The position numbers were made by a program, and so were the translations under genes. Shown here one piece after another: positions 51,500 to 61,018 of a stretch of 64,000 nucleotides of DNA. The notes under the pieces are model-generated. The model saw nothing but the letters and a program-made list of their open reading frames with translations, was not told the DNA's origin and did no database searches. The first letter of the stretch is position 1, and each line of letters starts with the position of its first letter. Origin of the DNA: JBJXGE01 sp046154185 (GTDB taxonomy: Bacteria > Planctomycetota > UBA8108 > UBA1146 > JAJFFE01); the NCBI GenBank assembly GCA_046154185.1, contig JBJXGE010000070.1:62001-126000 (forward strand). Reading direction: 5' to 3'.

Positions 51500-52330
51500 A
51501 TGTCGAAGGGCGTGACCGTGATTACTGGCGCAATCTGGTTATGCGCGGCAGCTTTCATCGCTGAGGCGCAAACCGTTGCGAAAGACCCGAGCGTGACGAT
51601 TCAAGCGGGGAAGGCGTTGCTCAAGACGGCGCTGGCGAGCGGCGACCTCAAGAAACTCGGCGAGGCGCGCGCGCAATTCGCGGCGGCCGCCGCGGACTCC
51701 GGCAGCGCTGCCCTTGCGCACTATCACGTCGGCTACACGGAATACCTCGAGAGTCACCTCGTGAAAGATCGCGCGGCCGCGAAGAGCGCCATCGATCGCG
51801 CCGTGGCAGCGCTCGAACAAGCGCAGAAATCCGACAAGAAGCTTGCCGACGCCGTCGCGTTGCTCGCGAGTTGTTACGGCGAGCAGATCGGTCACAATCC
51901 ACAACTCGGCATGACGCTCGGGCCAAAGTCCACGATGATGCTTCTCGATGCACAAAAGCTCGAACCGAAGAATCCGCGCGTCGTGCTGCTCGCTGGAATC
52001 TCCGCTTATTACACGCCGGAGATGTACGGTGGCAGTAAGGCGGAGGGCATGAAACGCTTCGAAGAAGCGGCCAAGCTCTTTGAAAGCTACCGAGCGCCGA
52101 GCGAACTGCATCCCGATTGGGGACGCGATGAAGTGCACGCATGGATCGGCCAAGCCTACCTAGAGCAGCAAAAACCCGCAGAAGCCAAACGCGCATTCGA
52201 AGCGGCGTTGAAAATCAACCCGGAATACGGCTGGGTCAAACACGATCTCCTGCCGCGCGCCGAAGCGATGCTGAAAAACCCGCCCGCAAAGACCCCCGAA
52301 AGCGAGCCGGCGCCCAAGGCCGGCGGCTAA
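51500..52330 (+). CDS. Exported TPR-like protein
   Basis: The 276-residue protein starts at an ATG with AAAGGA six bases upstream and has a signal peptide ending near AEAQ. The mature part is helical, with TPR-like pairs (YHVGYTEYLESHLVKDRAAA, VALLASCYGEQI, GQAYLEQQKPAEAKRAFEAA). The C-terminus is Lys/Pro-rich. It resembles periplasmic TPR proteins of unknown partner, such as TRAP-T-like proteins. A strong hairpin follows 18 bases after the stop, so it is a single-gene transcript. Confidence 0.82.
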   Translation: MSKGVTVITGAIWLCAAAFIAEAQTVAKDPSVTIQAGKALLKTALASGDLKKLGEARAQFAAAAADSGSAALAHYHVGYTEYLESHLVKDRAAAKSAIDRAVAALEQAQKSDKKLADAVALLASCYGEQIGHNPQLGMTLGPKSTMMLLDAQKLEPKNPRVVLLAGISAYYTPEMYGGSKAEGMKRFEEAAKLFESYRAPSELHPDWGRDEVHAWIGQAYLEQQKPAEAKRAFEAALKINPEYGWVKHDLLPRAEAMLKNPPAKTPESEPAPKAGG

Positions 52331-52348
52331 CAAACGCAGGGCGCAAGG

Positions 52349-52377
52349 CGCCACCGACGCCGGTTGCGTCGGTGGCG
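52349..52377 (+). terminator. Perfect 12-bp hairpin after the TPR gene
   Basis: CGCCACCGACGC (52349-52360) and GCGTCGGTGGCG (52366-52377) pair perfectly around a CGGTT loop, 18 bases after the stop at 52330. No T run follows, so termination would depend on the stem itself. It is the only stable hairpin in the gap before 52604. Confidence 0.6.
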
Positions 52378-52603
52378 AGTCACCTAGCACGACGCTGGAC
52401 GGCTTGTCTGCGCGTCGCGGAACGAATTGTCCAGAACGCGTGTCCGCCGCGCTCGGCGGGACGAAGCTATCAGCTTGTGGTGAAACCGTTAGCGTCGCGT
52501 TGACGATCGGCGACATTTCCTGGCATGTGTGATGCTGAAGTCCCTATCATGGCCCTCGCATGAGCGTCACGATTCGCAGCGCATTACATGCAAAGGAGGA
52601 TGT

Positions 52604-54322
52604 GTGCCCGTATTCCTGCCACAACTCGGCGGAATTTTGCTCATCACACTGGCAGCTTGCGCTGCGCACGGAGTGGAAGTCGATCTTCAACGATTTATCC
52701 CGGCCGACTGCTACGCTGTCGTCGAGATTCCCGACGGCGGGCAATTCGTCGCCGCCTATGACGCATTGCGCGTCGACGAGCGGCTTATGCGATTCCCCGA
52801 GTACGCCGCATTTCTCGCGTCGGCGCCGGGGCAGCAGCTTCGCGCCGGGCTTCGATTTCTCGAGACCCGTTTTGAGTGCAGTTTTCCGGCCTTCGCGCAG
52901 CGAATCCTGAATGGACCGATTTCGATCGCGGCTGTCGCGAGTTCGCGGGCGCGCCCGGCGCTCCTCGCGATCGCCCGGCCGCGCGATGGAAAGACAGTCA
53001 CGGAATTTCTGCAAATTGTCGCGTTCGCCAACGGCGTCGGCACGTTCCAGCCGAATGAAGGCGACATCTTCCGATTGGGAGAGTTCGCGGGCGCCTGGAG
53101 GGACGGTTTGCTCTGGATTTGCAGTGACGAGGACGTTGTGCGGCGCAGCATGTCGCTACGCGAAGAAGACTCACTCGCAAAGCAGCCGAACCACATTGCG
53201 ATGTCGCCGGTGACGACGACTCGCCCACTCGCGAGCGTTTTTGTCGATTGCGCGCGCACAAAGACGCTGCCGAACATCCCGCTCGCGCGACTCAACGAGC
53301 GCTTTGCGGAGCCGCTTCCGAGCCTCCTATTCGGCGGTCTTCGCGACACGCTGGTCGGCGCCAGCTCGCTGCGCGCCGAACTCCGCGTCGCAGGCGACGC
53401 GGTTGCGCTTGAAGTGGTTTCCAATCCGCTGCCGCCGAACGCCTTCGCGCCGGGTTTCTTTCCCGTCGTAACGCCATCACGCAGCGCCGACTCGACGTTG
53501 ACGGAGCTGGCCGCGTTTTCGCTGCGTCGCGATCTCGTTGCCTGGTGGGAAGGTCGCGAGACGCTGCTGCTTGACAGCGCAAGAGCCGGAGTTGCGCGGT
53601 TCCAAGTCGACTTCGGCAATCTCACGGGTGGGCTCGACTTCGCCGAGGATGTGCTCGCGCACTTACTCACCGACGGACGCTTCTTAGTTTTTTCGCCCAC
53701 CGTCGGCGCCGAACCGCCGCCCACACCGCTCCTCCCCTACTTCGCGATCGTCGTGCCGGTGCGCGACGGCGGCACGCTCTATGAACACTTGCGACTCGCG
53801 TTTCAAACTGCGATCAGCTTCATCAACCTCGATCGCGCACCGCGGGTCGGCGCGCCGCGGTACTTTCTCGAATCGAGTGAGCATCACGGGACGCATCTGA
53901 CGCTCGCGCGCCCGAGTCCACCGGACGCGGACGCTGCGCCGGGCCTTGCGCACAATTTCGCGCCGGCAATTTCGGTGTGTCGCGATCACCTCATCTTCGC
54001 GAGTCACGAGCACGCGGCGCGGGCGCTGATCGATCAGTTGCTTAAGGAAACTGAGGGCGAAACGCGCGCCACGAACGAACTGCGAGTCGCAGCGCAACCC
54101 CTCGCTGAGCTGCTGAAGCGCAATCTGACACCACTCACCGCGCAGGGCGTCTTGGAAGGCAAGTCGGTCGAGAAGGCCCGTTCCGACTTGATTGCGCTCG
54201 TCACACTAATCGAGTTTTTTCGCGAGCTGCGCGTCGCCGCCGATCGCACGCCGGACGATCGACTCGCGCTGACGCTGCGACTTTCGATCGCCCCACCCGC
54301 GAGTTCGAGGGAGAGTTTTTGA
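52604..54322 (+). CDS. Exported protein, first gene of DUF1800/DUF1501 operon
   Basis: The start GTG at 52604 is preceded by AAAGGAGG at a short spacing and gives a 572-residue protein with a signal peptide (GILLITLAACAAHG). An upstream in-frame ATG at 52529 has no such site. The mature protein reads like a DUF3352-type planctomycete family: FIPADCYAVVEIPDGGQF at the N-terminus, repeated alpha/beta units and VCRDHLIFASHEHAARAL. I would not assign the family with certainty. Its stop overlaps the start of the next gene (TTGA), so it is translationally coupled to the DUF1800/DUF1501 pair. Function unknown. Confidence 0.78.
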   Translation: MPVFLPQLGGILLITLAACAAHGVEVDLQRFIPADCYAVVEIPDGGQFVAAYDALRVDERLMRFPEYAAFLASAPGQQLRAGLRFLETRFECSFPAFAQRILNGPISIAAVASSRARPALLAIARPRDGKTVTEFLQIVAFANGVGTFQPNEGDIFRLGEFAGAWRDGLLWICSDEDVVRRSMSLREEDSLAKQPNHIAMSPVTTTRPLASVFVDCARTKTLPNIPLARLNERFAEPLPSLLFGGLRDTLVGASSLRAELRVAGDAVALEVVSNPLPPNAFAPGFFPVVTPSRSADSTLTELAAFSLRRDLVAWWEGRETLLLDSARAGVARFQVDFGNLTGGLDFAEDVLAHLLTDGRFLVFSPTVGAEPPPTPLLPYFAIVVPVRDGGTLYEHLRLAFQTAISFINLDRAPRVGAPRYFLESSEHHGTHLTLARPSPPDADAAPGLAHNFAPAISVCRDHLIFASHEHAARALIDQLLKETEGETRATNELRVAAQPLAELLKRNLTPLTAQGVLEGKSVEKARSDLIALVTLIEFFRELRVAADRTPDDRLALTLRLSIAPPASSRESF

Positions 54323-55635
54323 AACTCCCGGATGATCCGCAACTCTTAGCGCCGTGGGCTCCGACCGCGACGAACGCGTGGGATCGTCCCGCGGCGGCGC
54401 ATCTCTTCCGACGCGCGAGCTTCAGCGGCACGCCGGCCGAGATAGACGCAGCACTTTCCGGCGACGTGTCGGCGGCGGTCGATGCCCTGATCCGCGCACA
54501 GCCGGATCGGGAGACCAAAGCAGTCCGCGCACTCGCGGCGCCGATCGTCGCGGCGAGCAACCCCGACGCGCTCGGCGCGTGGTGGCTGCGCGTACTGTGT
54601 GATACGAGCGAGCCGCTGCGCGAAAAATGCGCATTTCTTTGGCAAGGACACTTCGCGGTCTCGGCGGTCAAGGTCGAGTCGCTACCACTTCTCTATGGCC
54701 ACTATGAGAACTGTCATCGACTCGGACTCGGCGATCTTCGCGCACTGGTCCGGGCGATGGTGCGCGATCCTGCGCTCCTCATTTACCTCGACGCCGACGA
54801 CAATCGCAAAGAGCGTCCGAACGAGAACCTCGCCCGCGAACTGTTCGAACTCTTTCTGTTGGGCATCGGCAACTATACCGAACTGGATGTGCGCGAAGCC
54901 GCCCGCGCCCTCACTGGGCTCACACACAAAGCCGGCAAGCCGCGGTTCATTGCGGCACGACACGACGCAGGCTTGAAGACGATCCTCGGCCACACGGCGG
55001 CGTTCGGCGCCGACGAACTCATCGCGCATTGCTTCAGTCGACCCGGCCTCGCGCGATTTCTCGCGCAACGATTGTTGCGCAGCTTCGTGCATCCCGACGT
55101 GCCGCCGCGTGTGTTGGCAGCCGCCGCGGACACGCTCGTGAGCGTTGACTTCAACGTCGCCGAATTCTTGCGGCGCATACTGTGTTCGCGGCTGTTCTTC
55201 CACCCCGCCTGTCGTCGCGCGCTGGTCAAGAGTCCAGTCGAGTACGTGATCGGCGTGCTCCGCCAGTTCGCGCTCACCGTCGACTCGAACGAACTACAAC
55301 GCGTGATCGCGGCCATGGGCCAGCGGCTCTTTTATCCCCCAAGCGTGCAGGGCTGGCCGCTGGGTGAAAGATGGATAAGCGCAAGCCGGCTCATCGCGCG
55401 CCTCCGCTTCGCCGGGCAGGTTGCTGCGCTCGCGCGCGGCGCGGCGCGCGCGGCGTTTGTCTCCGAATTGTTCGCCGCCCAACCCGACGCGGCGCAGGCG
55501 ACGCAAGCATTCACCGCATTCGTCGTGGATGGAGATCTGCCGCCGCAACTCACGGAACAACTCGTTCGGCTCGCGGACGATCCCGAGGGCGTGATCGAAC
55601 TGGTCTTAGGCCTCCCGGAAATGCAGCTGGCCTGA
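54319..55635 (+). CDS. DUF1800 family protein
   Basis: The 438-residue protein starts at TTG (54319), overlapping the stop of the preceding gene, with GGGAGAG upstream. The family signature is clear: AAHLFRRASFSGTPAEIDA near the N-terminus, then NENLARELFELFLLGIGNY, VREAARALTGLTH, and HPDVPPRVLAAAADTL. The family is typical of planctomycetes and some other groups, nearly always next to a DUF1501 gene, as here. The biochemical role is unknown. No signal peptide is evident, so it may leave the cell with its partner or remain cytosolic. Confidence 0.92.
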   Translation: MKLPDDPQLLAPWAPTATNAWDRPAAAHLFRRASFSGTPAEIDAALSGDVSAAVDALIRAQPDRETKAVRALAAPIVAASNPDALGAWWLRVLCDTSEPLREKCAFLWQGHFAVSAVKVESLPLLYGHYENCHRLGLGDLRALVRAMVRDPALLIYLDADDNRKERPNENLARELFELFLLGIGNYTELDVREAARALTGLTHKAGKPRFIAARHDAGLKTILGHTAAFGADELIAHCFSRPGLARFLAQRLLRSFVHPDVPPRVLAAAADTLVSVDFNVAEFLRRILCSRLFFHPACRRALVKSPVEYVIGVLRQFALTVDSNELQRVIAAMGQRLFYPPSVQGWPLGERWISASRLIARLRFAGQVAALARGAARAAFVSELFAAQPDAAQATQAFTAFVVDGDLPPQLTEQLVRLADDPEGVIELVLGLPEMQLA

Positions 55636-55645
55636 AAGGACAACG

Positions 55646-56869
55646 ATGACCTGGACACGCCGTGACGTTCTCAAGTGGACCGCCGGAGCCGGCGTCGGCG
55701 TCGCGCTCGGCGCACCGCGCGCGTTCGGCCTTCCCGCTTGGCTAGCGCACGGCGCATCGCGCAGCGACGTCGAACGGACGTTAGTGCTCCTCGAGCTGAC
55801 CGGCGGGAACGATGGCCTCAACACGGTCGTGCCGTTTGCGGATGACGATTACCGCCGATTGCGGCCAGCACTCGCGCTCACTGAGCGCGAAGTGATTCGA
55901 CTCGACGATCGCTTCGGCTTTCACCCGAATCTCGGTGCTCTCGGCGATCTCTTCAAATCGGGAAACTTGTCCGTGTTGCACGGCGTGGGCTACCCCGAGC
56001 CCAATCGGTCGCATTTTCGCTCACTCGATATCTGGCATAGCGCACGTCCGCAAGAAGCGCTCAGTCAGACCGGCTGGATCGGTCGCGCGGCCGACGCGTC
56101 GCAACGCGGCGATTTCGCGATTCACATCGGCGGCCGCGATTTGCCGCTCGTACTCACGGGCGAAAGCAGCGAAGCTCAATGTCTTGAACAGCTCAGCGAT
56201 CTCACGTGGTCAACCGGCACGGGCAGCAACGCCGCGCGCCGGCGCGCAGCGATCGAACACGCGCTCACGATTCCGCGCCCGGCAAACGCGTTGAGCGAAC
56301 GTGTCCGAGTCGAGAGCGCGCGAGCGCTGCATTTGAGCGATCGCGTGGCCGCCGGCGCGCTCGGGGATGTGGCGAGCGATTACCCCGGTACGGAACTCGC
56401 GCGCAAGTTCGCGCTCGCGGCGCAACTCATCGCGAGCACACTCGCCCCGCGCGCGATCTTCATCACGCAGACGGGATACGACACGCACTCGCGACAACTC
56501 GGCGCGCACGCGGCACTGCTTGGGGAACTGTCGGCGGCGATCGGGGCGTTCCAACGCGACCTTACGCAGCGCAAACTCGCCGAGCAAACACTCACGGTCA
56601 TCTATAGCGAGTTCGGGCGCCGTGCGGCCGAGAACGCGAGTCTCGGCACGGACCACGGCGCCGCCGCGCCCGTGCTCTTGGTTTCGCCGGCGCTACGCGG
56701 CGGATTCGTTGGTGAGTTTCCTACGCTCGCGAATCTCGACGACGGCGATCAGCGCTACACGACCGACTTCCGCAGCCTCTATGCGACGCTGCTCGAAAGT
56801 TGGCTTGCGATCCGCGGCGCTTCGATCTCGACTGCGACCGACACGCCGCTGAATCTCTTCAAAACCTGA
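55646..56869 (+). CDS. DUF1501 family protein with Tat signal
   Basis: The 407-residue protein begins with a twin-arginine signal (TRRDVLKWTAGAGVGVALG), so it should be exported folded. Family landmarks are GGNDGLNTVVPF, FHPNLGAL, TQTGYDTHSRQLG and SEFGRRAAENASLGTDHG. The fold is related to alkaline phosphatase/sulfatase-type enzymes. The ATG has AAAGGA five bases upstream. It is ten bases after the DUF1800 gene, so the two act together; in planctomycetes this pair is often found with secreted or cytochrome-containing proteins. The substrate is unknown. Confidence 0.92.
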   Translation: MTWTRRDVLKWTAGAGVGVALGAPRAFGLPAWLAHGASRSDVERTLVLLELTGGNDGLNTVVPFADDDYRRLRPALALTEREVIRLDDRFGFHPNLGALGDLFKSGNLSVLHGVGYPEPNRSHFRSLDIWHSARPQEALSQTGWIGRAADASQRGDFAIHIGGRDLPLVLTGESSEAQCLEQLSDLTWSTGTGSNAARRRAAIEHALTIPRPANALSERVRVESARALHLSDRVAAGALGDVASDYPGTELARKFALAAQLIASTLAPRAIFITQTGYDTHSRQLGAHAALLGELSAAIGAFQRDLTQRKLAEQTLTVIYSEFGRRAAENASLGTDHGAAAPVLLVSPALRGGFVGEFPTLANLDDGDQRYTTDFRSLYATLLESWLAIRGASISTATDTPLNLFKT

Positions 56870-56888
56870 GCTACACGGCGGCAGTTTT

Positions 56889-58934
56889 TCAGATCTTCGG
56901 GTTCTCGACCGCCCCAACGGGCGCCACGCTCGGCATCCGCAGCAGTATCGCTTCGATCGAGGTCGCGTCGCCTTGATCGGTTGCGAGGAGTAGCAGCTGG
57001 CCGCGGAAAGCGGTGGCGAGCAAGTGCCGCGGACTCGCGGGCAATCGCAGCGCAAGCGTCGTCCACTTCGCCGCGCTCGGATCGTAGAACTCGATCTCGT
57101 CATTCGGTTCAAAGTCGCCAGTCGAATCGGGCGACGAACCGCCGACGAGATAGAGTCGGCCATCGATCGGAACGAGGCGAGCGCCGACGCGCGGCCGCGC
57201 GGGTGAAGGGATCGTCGACCACTCGCCGCGCGAGAGATCGAAGACATCGCACGGCGCGACAAATTTGAACGCCGGATCGAGTCCGCCGAGCAGGTAGTAC
57301 TGATCTCCCGCGAGGGCGCCCGCGAACGCGCGCCGTGGCCGCGGCAAGCGCGTGCCCGCCGAAACAAACTCGAGCGGTGTTGTCCCCCCTACCGTGGACG
57401 CACACAGCACGTCGTCTTGAAATTGAAACTCGGCTCGCTCGCCGGACGCGGCTTTGTAGTCGGCGCCGCCGAACACCCAAAGTTTCTCGGCGTGCCGCGC
57501 GACGCCGAACTGCGTGCGCGCCGCTGGCAATTGCGCGGCGTCTTCCGTCCAAGCCGCTTTCCGCAAGTCCGCCCGCATGAGACTGGCGTGCGCGCGCGCT
57601 TCCACGCCATCGTGGCCAAAGCCGCCGAGCGCGAGCGCACCGCCGCCCGGCATCGACACGATCTCCATCGACTGTCGTGCCGCTGGCAAAGTGCCGCTGC
57701 GTTCAAACTCGAGCCGACAGAGATCGAGCCGCCAAATCTCATCGCTGAATCGATCCGGCGCGAAATCGTGTTGCGCGGAGCTGCGGTTGCCGCCTGCTAA
57801 AAAAATCTGCCCATTCGATTCCAAGACGGCTTGGCGGTTCTTCGCTTGTCCAGCGTAGGGAATGCTCCACCGCCCCACGATCGCGGCGTCCTTAGAGTAC
57901 GCCGGCGTCAGCGCCATTTTCTCGATCTGGCGAGGCCGCGACTTTTTACTAATTCCGCCGAGCGCTAATACATCTCCGTGGCCCACATCGATCAGACGAT
58001 GAAAAAAGCGCGGGAAGATCCACGACCCAACGTAGCGCCAACTCGTCGCCTCGATGCGCGTGGCCCAAACTCGCCCGTCCGCGCCGCTCGCGAGAAGTTC
58101 GTCGCCGCAGGCGACCGCCGCAACGCCAAACGCGTCGCTTGGAAAGTCCGGACCCCGGCGCCATTGACCCGTCCGCGTATTCCAGATTTCCACGAGTGCG
58201 CTCGGCTCCTCATCGTCGGGTCCGAGGCCACCGGCAACCACGACGTTTTCACCGATCACGAGCGCCACAAGTCCGCGGCGCGCCCCGGCGGGAAGCTGCG
58301 TCGCCACGCGCCAACTCGGCGTTGCCGCGGCCAAATCCAAGGACCAGATTTCTTGATGCCACGCTTCGGGTCGCGAGTCAGGAAAAATTTGCCAACCACC
58401 GACGACATGAATCGTGGTACCGACGACGACGGCAGCGTGCGATGAGCGGCCGGCCGGTAACGCCGGCAGCTCAGTCCACGTCTGCCGGTCGACGTCGAAG
58501 AGCGCGCACGTCGTCACGGACTCAAGGCGCGCCGCTTCGCCGCGAGCGTTGAACGCGCGCATACCGCCGAGCCGAACCACATTGTCACCGACTGCCACGA
58601 GCTCGACGCTTTGCACGGCTTCGTCGAACGGCAACGCCTCGACGCGGGTCGGGTCCGCAAGTCCGATGCGAAAGAACGCCTTCGATTGATCTTCTCGGCA
58701 ATACTTGTGCGGAACACCAACGTAGCCGCCGAGCACGTAAAGCCAATCGCCGCAGCGGGCGGCGCCAAAGCTCGTCATGCCATGATCGAGGAGGCCGATC
58801 ACTGTCGCGGCAACGCGTTCGCCGGCGACGGCGGCCGGCGTCGAAGCGGCGGGTGGAAGCGCACAAACCTGCGGCGCGCTGCATATCGCGAGCATCAACA
58901 AACAAACACCGACACGAAACGTTTGCACGGTCAT
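56889..58934 (-). CDS. Exported Kelch-type beta-propeller protein
   Basis: I use the ATG at 58934, immediately before a signal peptide (FRVGVCLLMLAICSAPQVCA). The 681-residue protein has about ten Kelch-like units with the double Gly and spaced Tyr/Trp pattern: WLYVLGGYVGV, TTIHVVGGWQIF, NVVVAGGLGPDDEE, KLWVFGGADYKAA, YYLLGGLDPAFK, RLYLVGGSSPDSTGD. Such propellers bind other proteins or sugars; no catalytic residues are seen. It converges with the DUF1501 gene, 19 bases apart. Two propellers side by side are likely, given the repeat number. Confidence 0.87.
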   Translation of the reverse strand: MTVQTFRVGVCLLMLAICSAPQVCALPPAASTPAAVAGERVAATVIGLLDHGMTSFGAARCGDWLYVLGGYVGVPHKYCREDQSKAFFRIGLADPTRVEALPFDEAVQSVELVAVGDNVVRLGGMRAFNARGEAARLESVTTCALFDVDRQTWTELPALPAGRSSHAAVVVGTTIHVVGGWQIFPDSRPEAWHQEIWSLDLAAATPSWRVATQLPAGARRGLVALVIGENVVVAGGLGPDDEEPSALVEIWNTRTGQWRRGPDFPSDAFGVAAVACGDELLASGADGRVWATRIEATSWRYVGSWIFPRFFHRLIDVGHGDVLALGGISKKSRPRQIEKMALTPAYSKDAAIVGRWSIPYAGQAKNRQAVLESNGQIFLAGGNRSSAQHDFAPDRFSDEIWRLDLCRLEFERSGTLPAARQSMEIVSMPGGGALALGGFGHDGVEARAHASLMRADLRKAAWTEDAAQLPAARTQFGVARHAEKLWVFGGADYKAASGERAEFQFQDDVLCASTVGGTTPLEFVSAGTRLPRPRRAFAGALAGDQYYLLGGLDPAFKFVAPCDVFDLSRGEWSTIPSPARPRVGARLVPIDGRLYLVGGSSPDSTGDFEPNDEIEFYDPSAAKWTTLALRLPASPRHLLATAFRGQLLLLATDQGDATSIEAILLRMPSVAPVGAVENPKI

Positions 58935-59116
58935 GAGTGACTTTCTCGTTTTCGTTGAAGGCGACGGCGCTTGACCGCCGCGGCGTCGAGAGTTTTTCGT
59001 GAATTTACGGGCACGGGTAGAGGCTTGGCGGCCGCGGCGGACGCAATCCCGATCCACGCGAGCACAGCAGAGATTTCTGCAACTCGGCATGTGTTCCTTT
59101 CGAGAGCGAGCACGGG

Positions 59117-60781
59117 TTACGGGCAGATCGAGAATTGCGCGCAGCCCAAACCATCAACGGTCGGGTCGACCCCACACGCGCTGAATGGCGCCGGCGGAGT
59201 GAGACCGCTCGCGAACAGGTAGCCGAGCAGAAAAATTGGGTCCGCGATGTTGAAGAGGCCATCGTCGTTGATATCCGCGGCGTCAAGACACTCAGTCGTG
59301 CCACTCACAAAGAGTTGTTCGAGCGCCAACACCGCGTCGGCGATGTTTCGCGTTCCGTCGCCATTCTGGTCGCCACGGCGAAACTCGGGCTCGATTGTTG
59401 ACGGTTCCGTGAGCAGCAAGAGTTGATTAGGAGTCTGAGCGGTGAGCTGAGTGACGCTGCCCGACGGCCAATAGACGTCGATTTGGTCGACCACGGAGAC
59501 GACTCCGAGACCGACGTGCACAACCAGGCTATCTTGTGAAAGGTAGCGTCCGCCGCCCGAAACACGCCGCGTGTGCGGAATTCCACCGACCGTGACGACC
59601 ACGCGCGCGCCGATTGCCGAGCGATTCGAAAGCGAGCCGATCAGTCTGAATTCGAGCCAAGAGTTGCCGGCCGCCGAGTCATTGCGCAGAAGTCGATTGG
59701 GGCTGGCGTTCGCTAAGTAAGCATCCAAGTCGCCGTCTGCGTCATAGTCCGACCAGGTCGCATCGATGCTGATGCTGCCCGCGTCCGCGAGCGCCGCGTC
59801 CGTGAAGGGACCGAAGTCGCCGCCGCCGAGATTGCGAAACAGCACGTTTTCACTCAAGTGGTTGACCAAGAAGAGATCGAGCAATCCGTCGTTGTCGATG
59901 TCTTCCCACATGCAAGCGAGCGGGCTGCTCACGACTCCGAGCGTGATCGGCGTCACGTCGGTAAACGCACCGCCGCCGTCATTGCGATAAAGATGATTCG
60001 GCGCAAAGAAGTTTGAGACGAAGAGATCGAAGTCGCCATCATTATCGAAGTCGCCCCAATCCGCGCACACACTCGGACCCGGCTCGATCAACTCAAGTGG
60101 GGTTGCGTCAGTGAACACGCCGTCATCGTTGCGGTAAAGATGGTTCGGACCGCCGGAATTGCACAAGTAGATGTCGAGGTCGCCATCCAAGTCATAGTCC
60201 GCGCTGACGCACGACCGCCCAGCGGCGTCATCGGCAACCACGCTGCCAAGAACTTGCTCAAACGTGAATCCACCCAGATTGCGAAACAACAAATTGGGTT
60301 CATTGTCGCGCGTGTGGTACAGATCGATGAGGCCGTCGTTGTCGAAATCAAGCCACACGACCGAGACGCCAAGCCCCGGATCGGCGAGAGCGCTCGGCGA
60401 CACTTCCTCGAACTCTCCCGCTCCGAGATTCTGAAACAATCGATTGGGTGCGCCCTCGTAGGCGACGTACAGGTCGGGCAGACCGTCATTGTCGACATCG
60501 GCCCAAGCAACGCTCATCGCCGGTCCGACGACATCGAAGACCGAAGGCGTGACGGGTACCAGGCTGCCGGCATTGTTCTGAAACAAGCGGTTCGGTGCGT
60601 CGAAGTTCGCGACAAACAAGTCCTCGTCACCATCAGCGTCGAAATCCGCCCAAGCAACGCCGGTGGCAGACGCGCCACCAGCTAACTCCGGCGTCGCGAT
60701 GTCGACGAATTGCGCAAATCCCTTGGCTGAATACAGTAAGAAGAATAAAGCCGCGGCGATCAAGACTGCAGACAAACGCAT
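59117..60781 (-). CDS. Secreted FG-GAP/ASPIC-UnbV protein with dockerin-like C-terminus
   Basis: The ATG at 60781 has GGAGG five bases upstream, and a signal peptide (VLIAAALFFLLYSAKGFAQ) begins the 554-residue protein. Seven FG-GAP/VCBS-type calcium-binding blades follow, each with an acidic loop (DFDADGDEDLF, DVDNDGLPDLY, DFDNDGDFDLF). An ASPIC/UnbV domain comes next (about 365-455, IGARVVVTVGG, YWPSGSVTQL). The end carries two dockerin-like repeats (RRGDQNGDGTRNIADAV, DINDDGLFNIADPIFLL) and the tail ACGVDPTVDGLGC ending in Cys-Pro. Several calcium sites per molecule fit an integrin-like or adhesive surface role. Confidence 0.9.
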   Translation of the reverse strand: MRLSAVLIAAALFFLLYSAKGFAQFVDIATPELAGGASATGVAWADFDADGDEDLFVANFDAPNRLFQNNAGSLVPVTPSVFDVVGPAMSVAWADVDNDGLPDLYVAYEGAPNRLFQNLGAGEFEEVSPSALADPGLGVSVVWLDFDNDGLIDLYHTRDNEPNLLFRNLGGFTFEQVLGSVVADDAAGRSCVSADYDLDGDLDIYLCNSGGPNHLYRNDDGVFTDATPLELIEPGPSVCADWGDFDNDGDFDLFVSNFFAPNHLYRNDGGGAFTDVTPITLGVVSSPLACMWEDIDNDGLLDLFLVNHLSENVLFRNLGGGDFGPFTDAALADAGSISIDATWSDYDADGDLDAYLANASPNRLLRNDSAAGNSWLEFRLIGSLSNRSAIGARVVVTVGGIPHTRRVSGGGRYLSQDSLVVHVGLGVVSVVDQIDVYWPSGSVTQLTAQTPNQLLLLTEPSTIEPEFRRGDQNGDGTRNIADAVLALEQLFVSGTTECLDAADINDDGLFNIADPIFLLGYLFASGLTPPAPFSACGVDPTVDGLGCAQFSICP

Positions 60782-60821
60782 CCGAACCTCCTTCGTGACA
60801 TCTTAAGCAAGACACGGAGGT

Positions 60822-60851
60822 CTTATACAATCTTATTGATTGGCATACCAA
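60822..60851 (-). promoter_or_regulatory. Candidate sigma-70-type promoter for the FG-GAP gene
   Basis: On the minus strand a -35-like TTGGTA (60851-60846) and a -10-like TATAAG (60827-60822) are 18 bases apart, in an AT-rich patch about 40 bases before the start codon at 60781. Both boxes differ from consensus, and planctomycete promoters are not well defined, so this is a guess from position and base composition. Confidence 0.3.
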
Positions 60852-60972
60852 ACAAATATTGCGCCGCACTCCCGCCCGAGCGATCCTCCCGCTCTCGAGC
60901 GACAATGTTGCGCGCGGCGGCGCCATGCGATGTCGCGATGAAATGAGGTCGACGGCGTGTGCTGCGTTCCGA

Positions 60973-60995
60973 AGCGCGGACAAAGTGTCCGCGCT
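60973..60995 (-). terminator. Perfect 10-bp hairpin downstream of DUF5989 gene
   Basis: AGCGCGGACA (60973-60982) pairs exactly with TGTCCGCGCT (60986-60995) across the loop AAG. It lies 24 bases beyond the stop of the DUF5989 gene, the last gene of the carbamoyltransferase operon. No T run follows on either strand. Confidence 0.6.
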
Positions 60996-61018
60996 CCGGC
61001 GACGTGCTGCGCGTGCGA

